Origin: Ascidia mentula
Lineage: Eukaryota; Chordata; Ascidiacea; Phlebobranchia; Ascidiidae
Assembly: GCA_947561715.1 (NCBI GenBank)
Contig: OX387201.1
Span: 16,816,001 to 16,880,000, forward strand
Length of the DNA: 64,000 nucleotides
Direction: 5' to 3'
A program made the translations under genes and the position numbers. The notes below the pieces were generated by a model that was not told the origin of the DNA, searched no databases, and was given only the letters and a program-made list of their open reading frames with translations. Of this stretch, positions 10,156 to 21,395 are shown piece after piece; the stretch's first letter is position 1; each line of letters starts with the position of its first letter.

Positions 10156-11702
10156 ATGGAAAACGCACAGCGTATGATTGTTTGTCCTAATTGTCAAACG
10201 AAATTTTGGAATGAAGCACAGTTATCCAGACACGTCCTTCTCTGTGACGTCGAGAACGTGTGCGAACACTGTAAAAAAAGGTATTTTGTTACATTGTTTT
10301 GTGTTTTCTGTGTCGTTTTTTTGTTACGATATTTGTTTATGTTACAGCTTTAGTACCAAGAACAACTTAAAGCGTCACGTAAAGCAAAGTTGTACCAAGT
10401 TGCAGTATCCGCAAAAATCTCTACAAACATTTGCGAATGCTGAAACTCAGACGGAGGAAGTGGAGACAATCGACAGTCAAGCGAATGCGGCGAAATGTGT
10501 GAAACGATTGAGGTAAAATATAATTGATGAAATAAAAAAACAAAACTTATGTCTTTCGTAATGTTGTCTAGGTGTGAAAACGGACCACCGGCAGAAGAAG
10601 AACCATGTAACATTGACACCAACACTGCAAAAAAAATTAGGTTGTAAGATATTTGTGTGATTTTTTTGTCGGTTATAACAATAGTTTTTCTGTTGCGAAA
10701 GATCTGACGAAACAAAACATGGTACTTCCAGTATTGGTCAAGCTATTAATTGCTTTCACTCGGTGTTCTGCATTCTATGTATTGTGGAGTGTTTAAAAAT
10801 CCATTCTCGGTCTGTGTTGAAACATTCTGACCTTCTCCGAAAAAAAAAGTTTCGTCACCGCAGCTTTCGCCGTTGCCTTGTAGCAAAAACCTTACAAAAC
10901 AATGTACAACATTTTTTTTTTTTTTCCATCTATTAATTGGTGAAACTACCAAGTCGCCGAATACAGATTTTTCTGCACAGGACGTAATGTAAGAAAAAAG
11001 ATTCTTTGATGGAAAAAAAAAAAAAAAATGTTGTACATTGTTTTGTAAGGTTTTTGCTACAAGGCAACGGCGAAAGCTGCGGTGACGAAACTTTTTTTTT
11101 CGGAGAAGGTCAGAATGTTTCAACACAGACCGAGAATGGATTTTTAAACACTCCACAATACATAGAATGCAGAACACCGAGTGAAAGCGTTCCTCACGAG
11201 TTCCCCGTTGAAAGGTGACAAATAAAAAAAATACATATTTTCGAAGTTTAATTCCCCTTTGTGTCGCAGTTCTGACCCCTTTTTTGTGGAATTGGGTCCA
11301 ACACTACATCCTGAAACATCGGAGACTGCTGAAACAACAACTTTGATGAATCAAGAGAGGTTTGTATAAGCGCGCGCCGGATCATGCAATACAATTATTT
11401 CTATTTTGTCGTTTATTCTTACAGTCAGTTGGATGTCTCTCGGTGCTCTGAAGACTCGGAATTTACACTTTCTCAGATCATAGCCTGCGACGAACTATGG
11501 TAACCACTTGTTTGTTTGTTTTTTTGTTTTAGAACCTGAGTAAGTTTTTTTTTCTTTGGGTGGTGAAATCATCTGCTATAGGTAACTTTTTTTCTTTTTT
11601 TCCAGCGACGAAGCCTTGCGTAAAGATGAAGAGAGTGAAAATGTTGTTTCCTATTCACCCGAGACTTCAGAAGAGCGGAGAGAAGTGCAGAGGGGTAGGT
11701 GC
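10156..11702 (+). CDS. Polinton multi-exon leader region with C2H2 zinc-finger motif
   Basis: A first small exon begins at an ATG (MENAQRMIVCPNCQTKFW). It encodes a C2H2-like unit, CPNCQTKFWNEAQLSRH, and the start of a second finger (CEHC...) that continues in the next exon with H..KQSC spacing. Downstream are several short acidic Ser/Thr-rich exon-like stretches separated by small introns with GT and pyrimidine-AG ends. They run in the same direction as the polymerase and end just before it. I infer an N-terminal or separate regulatory/DNA-binding protein of the element; some Polinton-like elements place zinc-binding segments upstream of the polymerase. The exact exon structure is not certain. 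Confidence 0.5.
10752..11188. repeat. Near-perfect internal inverted repeat (~180-bp arms, 77-bp spacer)
   Basis: Positions 10752-10930 are the reverse complement of 11008-11188, apart from A/T run length and the end base. The arms contain what looks like one of the short acidic exons (VSTQTENGFLN), so that coding stretch is present on both strands. The arrangement lies within the Polinton leader region. It may be a real inverted duplication or a cloning/assembly fold-back artefact. Confidence 0.9.
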
Positions 11703-11764
11703 GTGTTTTGTGTACATTCTTATCTCTGTAGCAGACCACTGAAACGGTTTGTGTTTGTTCTCAG

Positions 11765-14700
11765 TGGAAGAAGCGGCGAAGGAACTGGTGGAGGCGATAC
11801 AGGGTTGCGATCCGTTGCGCCTTCATCCCGGTCTGACTTTGACGACCGCAGCGCTGTTATCAGCAGCCATCTGGTATCTGACAATGGGCGAGCAATCCAA
11901 AACTTCCAAAGACGAGGGAAACTGACGAGTGTTTATAATTACCGCCTTCCGCTTGACTGGGCTAGAGTTGGTGACATTGTCGATGACAAATTATCCGCAA
12001 GAAGTGAAAGATTTCGTATTAATGCTGGTTTTGGGTTTACCCTGGAAAATCACTCGGGGGAAACACGTTTTTTTCACTCGTCACCTAATAATTTCCAAGT
12101 CTTCCTAGCGCCTTATACAGTTCGCACGCGTGATGAGTTGTTAACGTTTTTCGCCGCTTTGCGAGATGTGGATGTTTCAGAAAAAGTTCGATTGGAACGA
12201 CCGGATACTTCTTGGAAAGTTAAGGAGGTTTTAAACGTCACCCTGTATGTATATTATTTGTCATCGCCGCTTATTGGTCATGGTGTCGAATTGCCTCTGT
12301 ACGTCGCACGAAATACAGGACTGCGTGCGCTGAACAAAACTCCCGGGATAATTTGTGCTTTTTCAGATGTCTTGCGCTGTTTTTGAACCCAAACCTTGTG
12401 AAAGGGGTTAGTACTAAAGCACGTGAACTGTGTCAACAATTCTCACAGCACGTTGAGCAAAAAAGCGCTATTTTTCCCGGTGTGACATTGGAAGACTTGC
12501 CCAATTTGGAGAATTTTTTTCAAGTCAACATAAATGTCTTTGAGTTAATGCCGGGAGAACAATCGAAATGTAAACTCAAATGGCGAAGTGTAGCCCGTCT
12601 AAGTGAGAAGCATGATCCAATTTTAAACCTCAACTTATTCCAAACCCACTTCAGTTTGATCCACGACCTAAACAGATACTGTTCAACATACTGCTGTCGG
12701 GTTTGCTTAGCTTCGTTCACACACCGTGTAAACTGTGCGCAGCACCAAGCCACCTGCACTATGCTAACGAAAGAAATTTATAAGTTTGGGTATTTTTCTT
12801 CTCCGAAAAGCATGGCCGAAAGACTTGCAGACGCCGGGGTCGTGGTTGATTTATCGATGAACATGTCCCCATTCTTCGTTTGCTTTGATTTCGAAAGTTA
12901 TTTCTCTACTGCGAGTCTTCCCCCTGCGGCGCCCAAAACCAGATATGTAGCCGAACACTTACCTTTGAGTGTGTCGCTTTGTTCTTCTGTCCCGGGGTAT
13001 GAAGCATCGCGGTGTTTGGTGTCGGAAGGAAGCAGTCAGGAGTTAGTCGAACGCTTTGTTGGTTACTTGCATAAAATTCGAAACGCCAGCTCAAAGATCT
13101 TGCTTCAGCGTTTTTCGGGCGTCATCAGACAGTTGGAGACAATTGTTCGAGACAGTTGTGAACGTGAAAAATGTGATCGTGAAGAGCACCCGTTGTCCAA
13201 ACTGCAGAGTGACTTGAATCTTTACCTAACCAATACCACTGTGATCTCTTTCAATGGCGGTTCATATGACTTACAACTGATAAAGCGATTTTTGTTTCCC
13301 GCTTTGTTAAAAACCGATAAGATTTTGAATGTGGTGAAACGGAACAATCAATATTTGTCTATAAAAACAAGGTGTTTCGAATTTCTGGACTTGCGGAATT
13401 ACGTGGCGGCAAACTGCTCATACGACAAGTTGTTGCGCGCGTTTGAATGCAAGCAACTGAAGGGTGATTTTCCTTACGAGTACATGACAAATATTGAGAG
13501 ATTAAATGAAACTTGTTTACCTTCACAAGAATCTTTCTACAGTTCTCTTCATCGATCTACAATTTCAGATGAGCGTTATCAGAGCTGTTTAGAAACTTGG
13601 CGGTCTGAAGGCATGACATCACTCAAAGATTATCTCATTTGGTATAACAACCGTGACGTGGTGCCTTTTGTAGAGGTAGTTTCGAAACTCTCCAATTTTT
13701 ACAAGACGCTTGGAGTAGAACCGTTTAAACAGGCTCTTTCCGTTCCCGGCGTAACTCTAATCTATTTGTTCAAAACAATGGATCCAAACATAGGAATTCC
13801 ACTTTTCGGTGAAAAGCTTAAACACATTTTCAACCTGGTCCGTCAAAATATTGTCGGCGGACCAGCTATCATTTTCCATCGCTACCACGAACGCGGACTT
13901 ACCGCAATACGTTCAGTGAAATACGAGGTTGAAGCTCGTCTTTGTCAAAGTGTTATTGGTTGGGACTGCAACGGATTATATGTTTGGGCTATGTCCCAGC
14001 CTCATGGGACATTGTTTTTCACGGTTCTCACCTATGAGAGCGATTCAGACCATTTTACGGTCTCCCATTCTTCCAGACACGGTCACCTTGTTCGTATATG
14101 GTTGGAATTTTGTTCAGAAAAGGACAAGGTTTTCATTCAACATCACTTCAACGGCGGGGATTCTCGTATTGGCAAGCGGAATATTCCAGTAGACGGGTAT
14201 TGTCACGCGGAAAAAAGAATCCATCAGTTTTTCGGGTGCTACTATCACGGCTGTCGAGTTTGTGAACCGCGATTTTGCTTTGCAGATAAAAATAAACCGA
14301 TGAGAGCTCGTGAAAAAACAGCGGAAATTACCGCTTATTTCCAACGTCTCGGTTACACTGTGGTTCATACATGGGAGTGTGAGTGGCAGGCTTTGCAGTC
14401 GCGTGACAAGACAGTTCACAAGTTCGTTGCTTCTCGCATGTTTCAGAAACTGCGCATTCCAAAGGTCAGGAATTTTGTGAACGTGCTAGAGGCTGTGCGT
14501 TCCGGTGCCCTGTTTGGACTGGTAGAGTGTGACATTTCAGTTCCTCCAGAGAAGCGAGAATACTTCAGCGAATTCTGTCCTATTTTCAAGAACATAGATG
14601 TTTCTCGTGCTGATATTGGTGAATATATGTGCGGTTTTGCAGAAAAGCATGGTATCATGTCTACCAAACGTCGCTGTTTGATTGGAAGTATTAAAGGCGA

Positions 14701-15834
14701 AAAGATTTTGTTGGCTACGCCTTTGTTGAGATGGTATTTGTCCCACGGTTTGGTTGTGATCCACATTTATCAAGTGATTTGCTACGAATCGAAACGCTGT
14801 TTCAAGCCGTTTGTAGACGCAGTCACGGCAGCGCGACGAACAGGGGACGTTCAACCAGATAAAAAATTGATCGGGGACACGTTTAAGCTGCTAGGTATGA
14901 CTCTTGTTATGTGTTGATGTTAGTTTTGCCCACCGCTAAAAACAAATTTGTTATTTTTCTAGGTGTAATTTTTTTTAGGTTTTTTTTGTGATTACATGTG
15001 TTCTTCCGTTACCTAGGCAACTCTTCTTACGGAAAAACGCTCACCAACAAGCACAAACATATGGAAACGTTATTTCAATGTGAAAAAGACGCACAAAGTT
15101 CGATCAATTGTTCAAAATTCCGCCATCTGGAAAAAGTGAACGATGATTTGTACGAGGTCAAACTAAAGAAGAAAAGAATCTACCAAAATCTACCCATCCA
15201 TATCGGTTTCAGTGTTTACCAGTACGCAAAACTACGAATGTTACAGTTCTACTACGACTTTCTCGACCGCTTTGTCGACCGTAGAAATTATGAACTCACA
15301 GTCACTGATACCGACTCGCTTTACGTCGGTTTGGCTGGAAGTACCCTGGACCAGGTGGTTAAACCGTGTTTGAAACGGGAATTTTATTCCACCTTGCACA
15401 CTTGGTTCCCTTCGCCGTGTTGTGACATTCACCGATCTGAATTTATCGAAACCCGCGTTGCCAACCGCCACTTTCACCAACGACCCTGTTGCGTGCAACG
15501 CGAACGCTTCGATCTTCGCACGCCTGGTCTGTTCAAAATTGAATGGGCGGGAAGCGGTATCGTAGCCCTTCCAGCCAAAACGTACTTTTGTAAAGGTGAA
15601 AACGGCGACAAACAAACCTCAAAAGGCATTAATAAGCTCCAAAATCCGCTTACGTTTCAGCAATACCTCAACGTGCTACAAACCGGTGTGAGCGGATCGG
15701 GAAAAAACACAGGTTTCCGAGTTTTGAATCAAAGCATATTTACCTATGAACAAACTCACAGTGGGATTGGTCATTTTTACTGTAAACGTAAGGTTTTGGC
15801 CGACGGTGTATCTACCGAACCATTAGATTTGTAA
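11765..15834 (+). CDS. Polinton protein-primed family B DNA polymerase
   Basis: The N-terminal region (about 11765-12700) is followed by a zinc-finger-like CCRVCLASFTHRVNCAQHQ stretch. The 3'-5' exonuclease motifs come next: FVCFDFESYF (Exo I, DxE), FNGGSYDLQLIKRF (Exo II) and WYNNRDVVPF (Exo III). The polymerase motifs follow: GWDCNGLYVWAM (motif A, DxxGLYP-like), GNSSYGKTL (motif B) and TVTDTDSLYVG (motif C, DTDS). This motif order is that of the viral-type B polymerases of adenoviruses and Polintons, which copy linear genomes from a protein primer. Small intron-like gaps interrupt the reading region, as is common in these elements. Both exonuclease and polymerase signatures are present. 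Confidence 0.93.
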
Positions 15835-16204
15835 ACCGATGTTTGTTTGCGCTTTCTAACCGTTCTGTCTTATGCCACTTTTTGTGTGAGCGGTGTGCGT
15901 GGTGTGCGTGCGTACGTGTGTGCGTTAATAAAAGCACAAGGGAGTTTTGTACTCGATCATTTGATAAAAAAAATGCGTAACTCAGCATATCCACCAGGAG
16001 CGGATGAACGAGAGAGAGAGAGAGCGAGCGAGAAAAACAATTTACGTGGCATACAGCCGTGTGCGCGAGTTCAGCACCATCTGGACGCTGAACTATTTCG
16101 ACGTCATTTCCTCCTTTTTCAGTAATAAATAAGACCGCGTGTAGCGATCTGCGGCATAGACGCAGTCCCATATACAGCCAAAGCAAACTCGTCGAAACAA
16201 AAAC
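15835..16204. other. Polinton spacer with GA microsatellite
   Basis: Contains a GTGTGCGTG-rich stretch near 15890-15925 and (GA)n/(GAGC)n near 16008-16030. AATAAA motifs occur near 15926 and 16124. No gene recognised. Confidence 0.5.
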
Positions 16205-16853
16205 ATGTCGTTCAATAAACGTTTGCACCCCGACACAATGGATTTCCAAAGCAAGCGACGCAGTGCAACTGAAATTCTTGCGGACATTTGCAAAAGAAAA
16301 ACTCCTGCAGGTAAACAAACACCGACCTGCGTTGCAATTGTGTGTTTGTGACGTATTTTTATCTCTTCGAACAGGTTCCAGGCTACGATGTGCAACACTG
16401 TACGTGAGGTCCAAAGGAGAGTTCTTTACCCAAGATGAGCTGCGAGAGCTTGCAAAAAGCTTGTTCTCGGAGTCTCCGTATATTTTAATGACGCCAAAAC
16501 CGTCCTCGGACGGTTTCTCACGTGTACAAATTGTCTACTGGGCGACTTCAACTGCTCTAGACGATTGCCTGATTGAAGACCAAGCAAAAAACATGTCTTT
16601 TGATCTGCTCTCAGATGGTATAGGTTTAAGTTTCAAGTCGAAGTCGGTATTCTCGCCTGTCGGTTATCTGACGCCGCTGATTGGAAATATAGAATCATTT
16701 GAGTTCAACTACTGCTATTCGCATCTGGTCGAGGCCTCCATTCGCGAAGAAGCCACACGCGTGGAAAACATATTCTTATCAACAGATAAAACTAAGTTGT
16801 CTCCACTCGGTGTGCCTTCGCTTTGTCGCCGGGTTTCGGATGAAGACCCATAA
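16205..16853 (+). CDS. Polinton gene of unknown function
   Basis: A basic N-terminal exon beginning MSFNKRLHPDTMDFQSKRR is followed by a short intron (GTAAAC...TCGAACAG) and a second coding stretch of about 160 residues. The second stretch has no recognisable motif. It shares strand and position (just after the polymerase) with accessory genes of other Polintons. No signal peptide or membrane segment is evident. The TAA stop is at 16851-16853, immediately before a C-rich region. Confidence 0.5.
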
Positions 16854-16906
16854 CCCCCCTCCCTTCCTCAACCGCCCCGCCCCCCTTTTTTTAACACAAA
16901 CCCCCT

Positions 16907-16958
16907 CCCCTCTGCTCCGCAGAGGGGGCTAAGCAGCCACTCACCGAAGGTGAGTGCT
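16907..16958. terminator. Two stem-loops between convergent Polinton genes
   Basis: CCCCTCTG...CAGAGGGG (16907-16927) and CACTCACC-GAA-GGTGAGTG (16938-16956) are perfect short stems lying between the plus-strand gene ending at 16853 and the minus-strand protease ending at 17039. The position suggests a role in 3'-end formation or insulation, but that is inference. A (GT)n run follows near 16989-17006. Confidence 0.35.
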
Positions 16959-17038
16959 TAAAGAAGGGGGGGAAACAATGACGTCATTTTGTGTGTGTGT
17001 GTGTGTGCGGCGACTTGTATTCGAAAAATTAAACAGAG

Positions 17039-17503
17039 TTACAACACACTTGAAACAACGGTGTCCACCATGGCGTCATTTTTTAGCAGATCAGACGAAA
17101 ACGACTTGACAATAGTGGACATGGGTAGGCCACGAGCGCGAAACAGTACAAAGTAGATACAATGTTGACCACAGGCAGCCGAAAGGGGATGTTGAACCAC
17201 TTGTGAATTCCATTTCCATTCTGTGGCGTTTCTGTTTAGAAATGCGACAAACTCTTGGTGCATCGGTTTGCGTCCAAAACTATCGAAAAATTCAGCGCCA
17301 TCGCCTGCATCGAAATAAATCGCCAACCAATGTGTACCTGATCGGTTACTTTTATCGGTATTTACAATGTACGCTTTTGGCGACGGGTGGTGGTTGTGGA
17401 ATAAAGTTTTTAGCTCATCTCGCGCGTAAACTCCATAAAAAACAGTTCGCGTCACTTGATCCCGGAGCAACACGGATGCTATTTCATTTTCATTCATTTT
17501 CAC
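17039..17503 (-). CDS. Polinton adenovirus-type maturation cysteine protease
   Basis: About 154 residues. The catalytic set of the adenain/Ulp1 fold is visible: GTHWLAIYF (His), then EFFDSFG (Asp region), and the CGQHCIYF motif (catalytic Cys with preceding SAA). In viruses this enzyme cleaves capsid precursors during maturation. It is the last gene of the minus-strand structural cluster and abuts the major capsid gene. Confidence 0.92.
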   Translation of the reverse strand: MKMNENEIASVLLRDQVTRTVFYGVYARDELKTLFHNHHPSPKAYIVNTDKSNRSGTHWLAIYFDAGDGAEFFDSFGRKPMHQEFVAFLNRNATEWKWNSQVVQHPLSAACGQHCIYFVLFRARGLPMSTIVKSFSSDLLKNDAMVDTVVSSVL

Positions 17504-18868
17504 GCAGCGTAATTGAAAAGAACATTTCTGTGCTTCGTTATTTCGATTATGCTGTCGAATTCCGCGTACACCAAAATATTTATAGAATTCGGCAGCGCCG
17601 TTCCGAAATGCGCCTCCAAACGTATATTTCCGTGTTTTACCAGTTCAAACGAGGCATCGGTCGCTTGACTAGGGGTTAGATCGAAACAGTACAGAGTAAA
17701 TCCGCGGGCGTAATCGTTGAACGATATTCCGTTTCCTTCGTCCGAAAATTGCACCCCGAGACCGGTAAATAACGACAAATAACTCCTGACGTGTTGTTTT
17801 TGGTTGCAAAGGCTTTGCGGGTGTTAGTTTACCATTGTTGTATAACGCCAGGTAGTTTACGTCGAAATGTTTAAAGTGAAACGGGTTTTTTGCATAACTT
17901 CCATTGAAGGCGTCGTTGTCGACGAAGCCAACTACCACGCGTCTAGGTATCTGACCACTGAGAAATGTGTCGTGTGTGGTCGAGAGATTTCCGGCGGGGA
18001 CCGAGTAAACCTGGACCGTCGCACGTGTAATCGGGTAAAGCGCGGAAGATTTCTCGAGCGCCTTGAGATGACCAAACATCACGGGGGCAGAGGGGGTAAT
18101 TTTGCGCACAAACAGGCGGACGTCACGTAAGTTCGTTTTGTAATCTGATCCCGCGGCGGCCATGATAGAAAACGCGTCTTTGCTCCTGATTAATCGAATC
18201 TTCACATCAACTCCATTCAACAAAAACCGCGGTTGAAATACAACATCCAAGTGAAGTTTGCCGAACATTTGTATGTTTTGACTGTCACTCGCGCGCGTTT
18301 TACGCGTGGTGAAACCGCCGTTGCGCGCGCTTAACGTCTCAAACTGGCCCGCGGAATCGCGGTGCCACATTGCCGCTGTTAATTGAGAGGTCTTTGCATC
18401 GTTCCCAAAGTTCAGTAGTGTTTCAACGTAGGCTCTATACGCATAAGTATTACTCGCAGTTCCGTCGCCTTTCGTGATACGCGCTGTGCACAAAAGCATG
18501 AGACTCGACAGGTCGATGTAATATTCACCGGAACCGGAAATGAGAAATTCGATGGGTCCTGCGTCGTTGAGAGTGGAGAGCGGAGCGAATTTAACCCAAG
18601 TCGATTGTTCGACACTGACCTGAGTCGGTTTGATCGCGAACAAGTCAAGTTCGCTTTTAGTGCATTTTCCAGAATGTTGGTTTATGAGACTGCCCATGTC
18701 GTTTTTTTTGTAGCCGCTGCTGTTGTCGTTGTTACGAGAAAATGTCTGTCTTGCTTCGTCTGATGGCCGCGGCACGTTTCTTTCTCTTGGCTGCTTTTCG
18801 CCGTTTCGACCCTGGCTCACCGGGAGGGTTCCTGAACGAGCGCTGTACCGAACGCAATAATGTCGCAC
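17500..18868 (-). CDS. Polinton major capsid protein (double jelly-roll)
   Basis: The N-terminal half begins near MGSLINQHSGKCTKSEL and contains the LDLFAIKPTQVSVEQSTW and PIEFLISGSGEYYIDL stretches typical of Polinton hexon-like capsid proteins. Later segments (QIPRRVVVGFVDNDAFNGSY, KNPFHFKHFDVNYLALYNNG) are also family hallmarks. Such proteins form trimers on an icosahedral shell. The gene sits between the small basic virion protein and the protease. It is probably no longer whole, though nearly so. Confidence 0.9.
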
Positions 18869-19163
18869 CCGCTTCTCTGCTGCGTTTTATAGCGGCAGCC
18901 CTAGGAGACTGCCCGCTCAACACGTCACCGGCCATTTGCGCCCCTGTTTGTACGATTTGCTTCCCAACGTGTTTCGCTCCACTTTTCAACATAGGCAAAA
19001 CAGCTCTACCGAGTGTTGCGAATAGGCTACCTAAACCTGCGCCGTTTTGCGGTCGCCCACCGGCATAATAAGGTAATGCACCACCGGCTTGTGTCATGTA
19101 ATATTGTTCAAAATCACGAATATCGTCTTGAACGCAATAGGGAGTGCCGCAATGGCGTTGCAT
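18732..19163 (-). CDS. Polinton small basic virion protein (core/VI-like)
   Basis: About 143 residues. A tyrosine-rich N-terminus (FEQYYMTQAGGALPYYAG) is followed by a Gly/Ala amphipathic stretch (GLGSLFATLGRAVLPMLK) and a strongly basic C-terminus (GSKRRKAAKRKKRAAA). This composition recalls adenovirus core/membrane-lytic minor proteins. It lies between the minor and major capsid genes, as in other Polintons. The function is inferred from position and composition. Confidence 0.65.
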   Translation of the reverse strand: MQRHCGTPYCVQDDIRDFEQYYMTQAGGALPYYAGGRPQNGAGLGSLFATLGRAVLPMLKSGAKHVGKQIVQTGAQMAGDVLSGQSPRAAAIKRSREAGATLLRSVQRSFRNPPGEPGSKRRKAAKRKKRAAAIRRSKTDIFS

Positions 19164-19164
19164 T

Positions 19165-19716
19165 TCACTGAAATTGCAAAGGTTTTTTTCTCAGGTGAAG
19201 TGTAACCACCACACGACCACTTTCAAAAGGAATTTCGGCCCCGAATTCGTTTCTTAAACTTAGTTCTATGCTGCGGATCGTGTTCGCTCTGACTGGATGG
19301 TAAGATAATCTGTTGAACCTTTTAAATACAGTCGCGCCAGGTACTCCTTGTACCGGTATGGTGTTAAGCAATGGCACGATTGAATCACCCACAATGCGTC
19401 CGTGTAAAATGTCAGAATAGACAAAGATAGAAGAAAACGCGTGATTTTCAAGTGTACAGGGCCTGCGGCCTGTGTGACTCCCTGCTTCGAGCGTCGCCGC
19501 CTTTGTGGTAGGATCGTTCCCCAACAAGTGCCATAAATCAGGTGACAGCTTCATCCGACACCCTCGCGGTAGATTAATTTTGGTAAATCGTGTCACAGGG
19601 TCAAATGCGACTATGTTTTTGATTACACCGCCCTCGGGAGGGTAAGTTTCGTCATCCAGTTCGCGGAGCTCCCGTTTAAAACGTTTACTGCCTTCGACCC
19701 TAATTAATTTTCTCAT
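19165..19716 (-). CDS. Polinton minor capsid (penton-type, single jelly-roll) protein
   Basis: About 183 residues. The C-terminal half carries the family pattern FVYSDILHGRIVGDSIVPLL, NTIPVQG, LSYHPVRANTIRSIELSLRN and IPFESGRVVVTLHLRKK, which are conserved in Polinton minor capsid proteins occupying fivefold vertices. It is followed within a few bases by the basic virion protein gene. Confidence 0.88.
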   Translation of the reverse strand: MRKLIRVEGSKRFKRELRELDDETYPPEGGVIKNIVAFDPVTRFTKINLPRGCRMKLSPDLWHLLGNDPTTKAATLEAGSHTGRRPCTLENHAFSSIFVYSDILHGRIVGDSIVPLLNTIPVQGVPGATVFKRFNRLSYHPVRANTIRSIELSLRNEFGAEIPFESGRVVVTLHLRKKPLQFQ

Positions 19717-19743
19717 TCCATTCGTAATTTCCGATCCACTTTT

Positions 19744-20847
19744 TTAGTTTCCATTGGGAAGGGTAAAGTTCGCAATTGGCGCGCGTTCACCTGCACTAAT
19801 TCCGAACCACATGTCATTAAATTTCTCATTCTTCCACGTCCGCGGGTACTGGATATCGCTCAGCGCGACCCCACGCCTTTTTCGTTTTTCCAGTACCTTC
19901 TCCACGGTAAAAAGATCCTTTTCCACACTTTGTAATTCTTCTTCGTAAAATGAACCTCTAATTAAGTCACTGTTGTAATCGTTCAAAAAATAGGTGCGAG
20001 GAATTGTTCGACGGCGAGTGTTGACAAAAAAAATTTCCTCTGACCAGTTTTGCAGATAACCTTTCTTAAACATTCCGCGGGTGACCGCGATCCGCACCGG
20101 TGCACCCACCACAAATTTCCAAGTCCGAGAAGAAGGTCGCGGTAAATCACCGTATAAGTTTTGCCAAATTATTTCCTCGTTGGCTCTGTTCAACGACACG
20201 GGGGTTGTTCGAATACTCCGGTGATACGAATTGTTGTATCCCTCCACTAAATCATCCAAAACTTCGATGTATTTGGTCTTGGATGTGTGCGTGAAATAAC
20301 GCCACATGCGCTGTTTCAACGTGCGGTTGAAGCGTTCTACGATCGACGCTTTTGTTTCGTCGTTGTAAGTGGTGAAAAACTCGACTTTACATTTGCGTAA
20401 CCACGCTTGAAATTTGTTATTGACAAACTCCTTTCCGCGGTCGGTTTGCAATCGTTTCGGTCTGCGATCTGTTGTTTTAAAGATTTTCTCAAACGCTTTT
20501 ACAAGACTTAAACCCGTTTTTGTTTTTATTGGAATCACCCAAGCGAATTTAGACAAAACATCAATCACAGTCAACAAATACTTAAAGCCCTTGTTGTACG
20601 CACTCAGTCTCGTAACGTCCACGAGATCCGCCTGCCATTGGTGGTCTATACCACCGACCACCACTTTCAAGCGTTTAAAATTTCGACGGACAGGCTTGTG
20701 AAGCGTGTAGGTGTCTTGACTTTGCAACCACCTTTTCACCTCACCCCTTTTCCGTCCGGTGGCGTGTGAGAGTCGACTGACTCCACCAAAAGCACCGCGA
20801 TGCGACGGCGAAAAGTACACGTTTGAAAACTTTACAGATTTATCCAT
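19744..20847 (-). CDS. Polinton retroviral-type (DDE) integrase
   Basis: About 367 residues with the catalytic core WQADLVDV (first Asp), LQTDRGKEF (second Asp) and TKASIVERFNRTLK (Glu). A PRTYFLNDY...IRGSFYEEEL C-terminal region follows, as seen in Polinton integrases (chromodomain-like area). The enzyme inserts the linear element into host DNA. It lies between the minor capsid gene and an unrecognised gene interrupted by the Gypsy insertion. Confidence 0.93.
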   Translation of the reverse strand: MDKSVKFSNVYFSPSHRGAFGGVSRLSHATGRKRGEVKRWLQSQDTYTLHKPVRRNFKRLKVVVGGIDHQWQADLVDVTRLSAYNKGFKYLLTVIDVLSKFAWVIPIKTKTGLSLVKAFEKIFKTTDRRPKRLQTDRGKEFVNNKFQAWLRKCKVEFFTTYNDETKASIVERFNRTLKQRMWRYFTHTSKTKYIEVLDDLVEGYNNSYHRSIRTTPVSLNRANEEIIWQNLYGDLPRPSSRTWKFVVGAPVRIAVTRGMFKKGYLQNWSEEIFFVNTRRRTIPRTYFLNDYNSDLIRGSFYEEELQSVEKDLFTVEKVLEKRKRRGVALSDIQYPRTWKNEKFNDMWFGISAGERAPIANFTLPNGN

Positions 20848-21223
20848 CGTTTCGCCAACCGACTTGTCCTCGCTTGACCTGAAGTGGATACGACTGGGCG
20901 CCGACGGCTTGAAGGCACGTCTTTTCTATACCCAAACAACATTGACGGCATGTTGACTTTCTCCAAGGCAGACATAAAATCATTCCAACCAATCGGTTTT
21001 GAAGCCAGACGCCTAGGCCGCACGGCAGAATGCACCAAATCTTCAATGTGACTGCCGTTTATTACGCGCCCTTCAATTAAAAGCTCGCCAGTTGGAGAGA
21101 AATCGATGTTGGGTTTTTTTTTGACAAAGTCCATCATTCGCTTTGCCTTGTGCTGGAAGGTTCTCGGGGTGGAGTCGACAAGGTGTTTTTCTATCAGGAA
21201 TTTTTCGGTCGGACGTTCCGTTT
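20832..21223 (-). CDS. Polinton gene of unknown function, part on the left side of the Gypsy insertion
   Basis: Coding-like sequence, including LLIEGRVINGSHIEDLVHS and RRLASKPIGWNDFMSALEK, overlaps the start of the integrase gene slightly and runs up to the left end of the Gypsy element. No domain recognised. More of the same gene lies beyond the insertion. Confidence 0.5.
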
Positions 21224-21375
21224 TGTAAAGTATTTGCCTTCAGGTACAGCCACATACACGCTTTCCTCGAGTAATTTATTGTAATGACCTCTCCGGCATA
21301 CAGAGTGCTTATAAAGCGGTCGTTACGCTTCAACGAGCACACGTGGTAATTGCAACACAAACACAATATATAACA
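21224..21375 (-). repeat. Gypsy 3' LTR (left copy)
   Basis: 152 bp, TGTAAAG...TATAACA in plus orientation. Preceded by CGTTT (21219-21223). Confidence 0.96.
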
Positions 21376-21395
21376 ATCCTCCCTACAAACAAATC

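Noticed and set aside
10746-11177. 143-residue minus-strand open frame in the Polinton
   Set aside because: It exists because of the palindrome; the left arm mirrors the plus-strand coding stretch.
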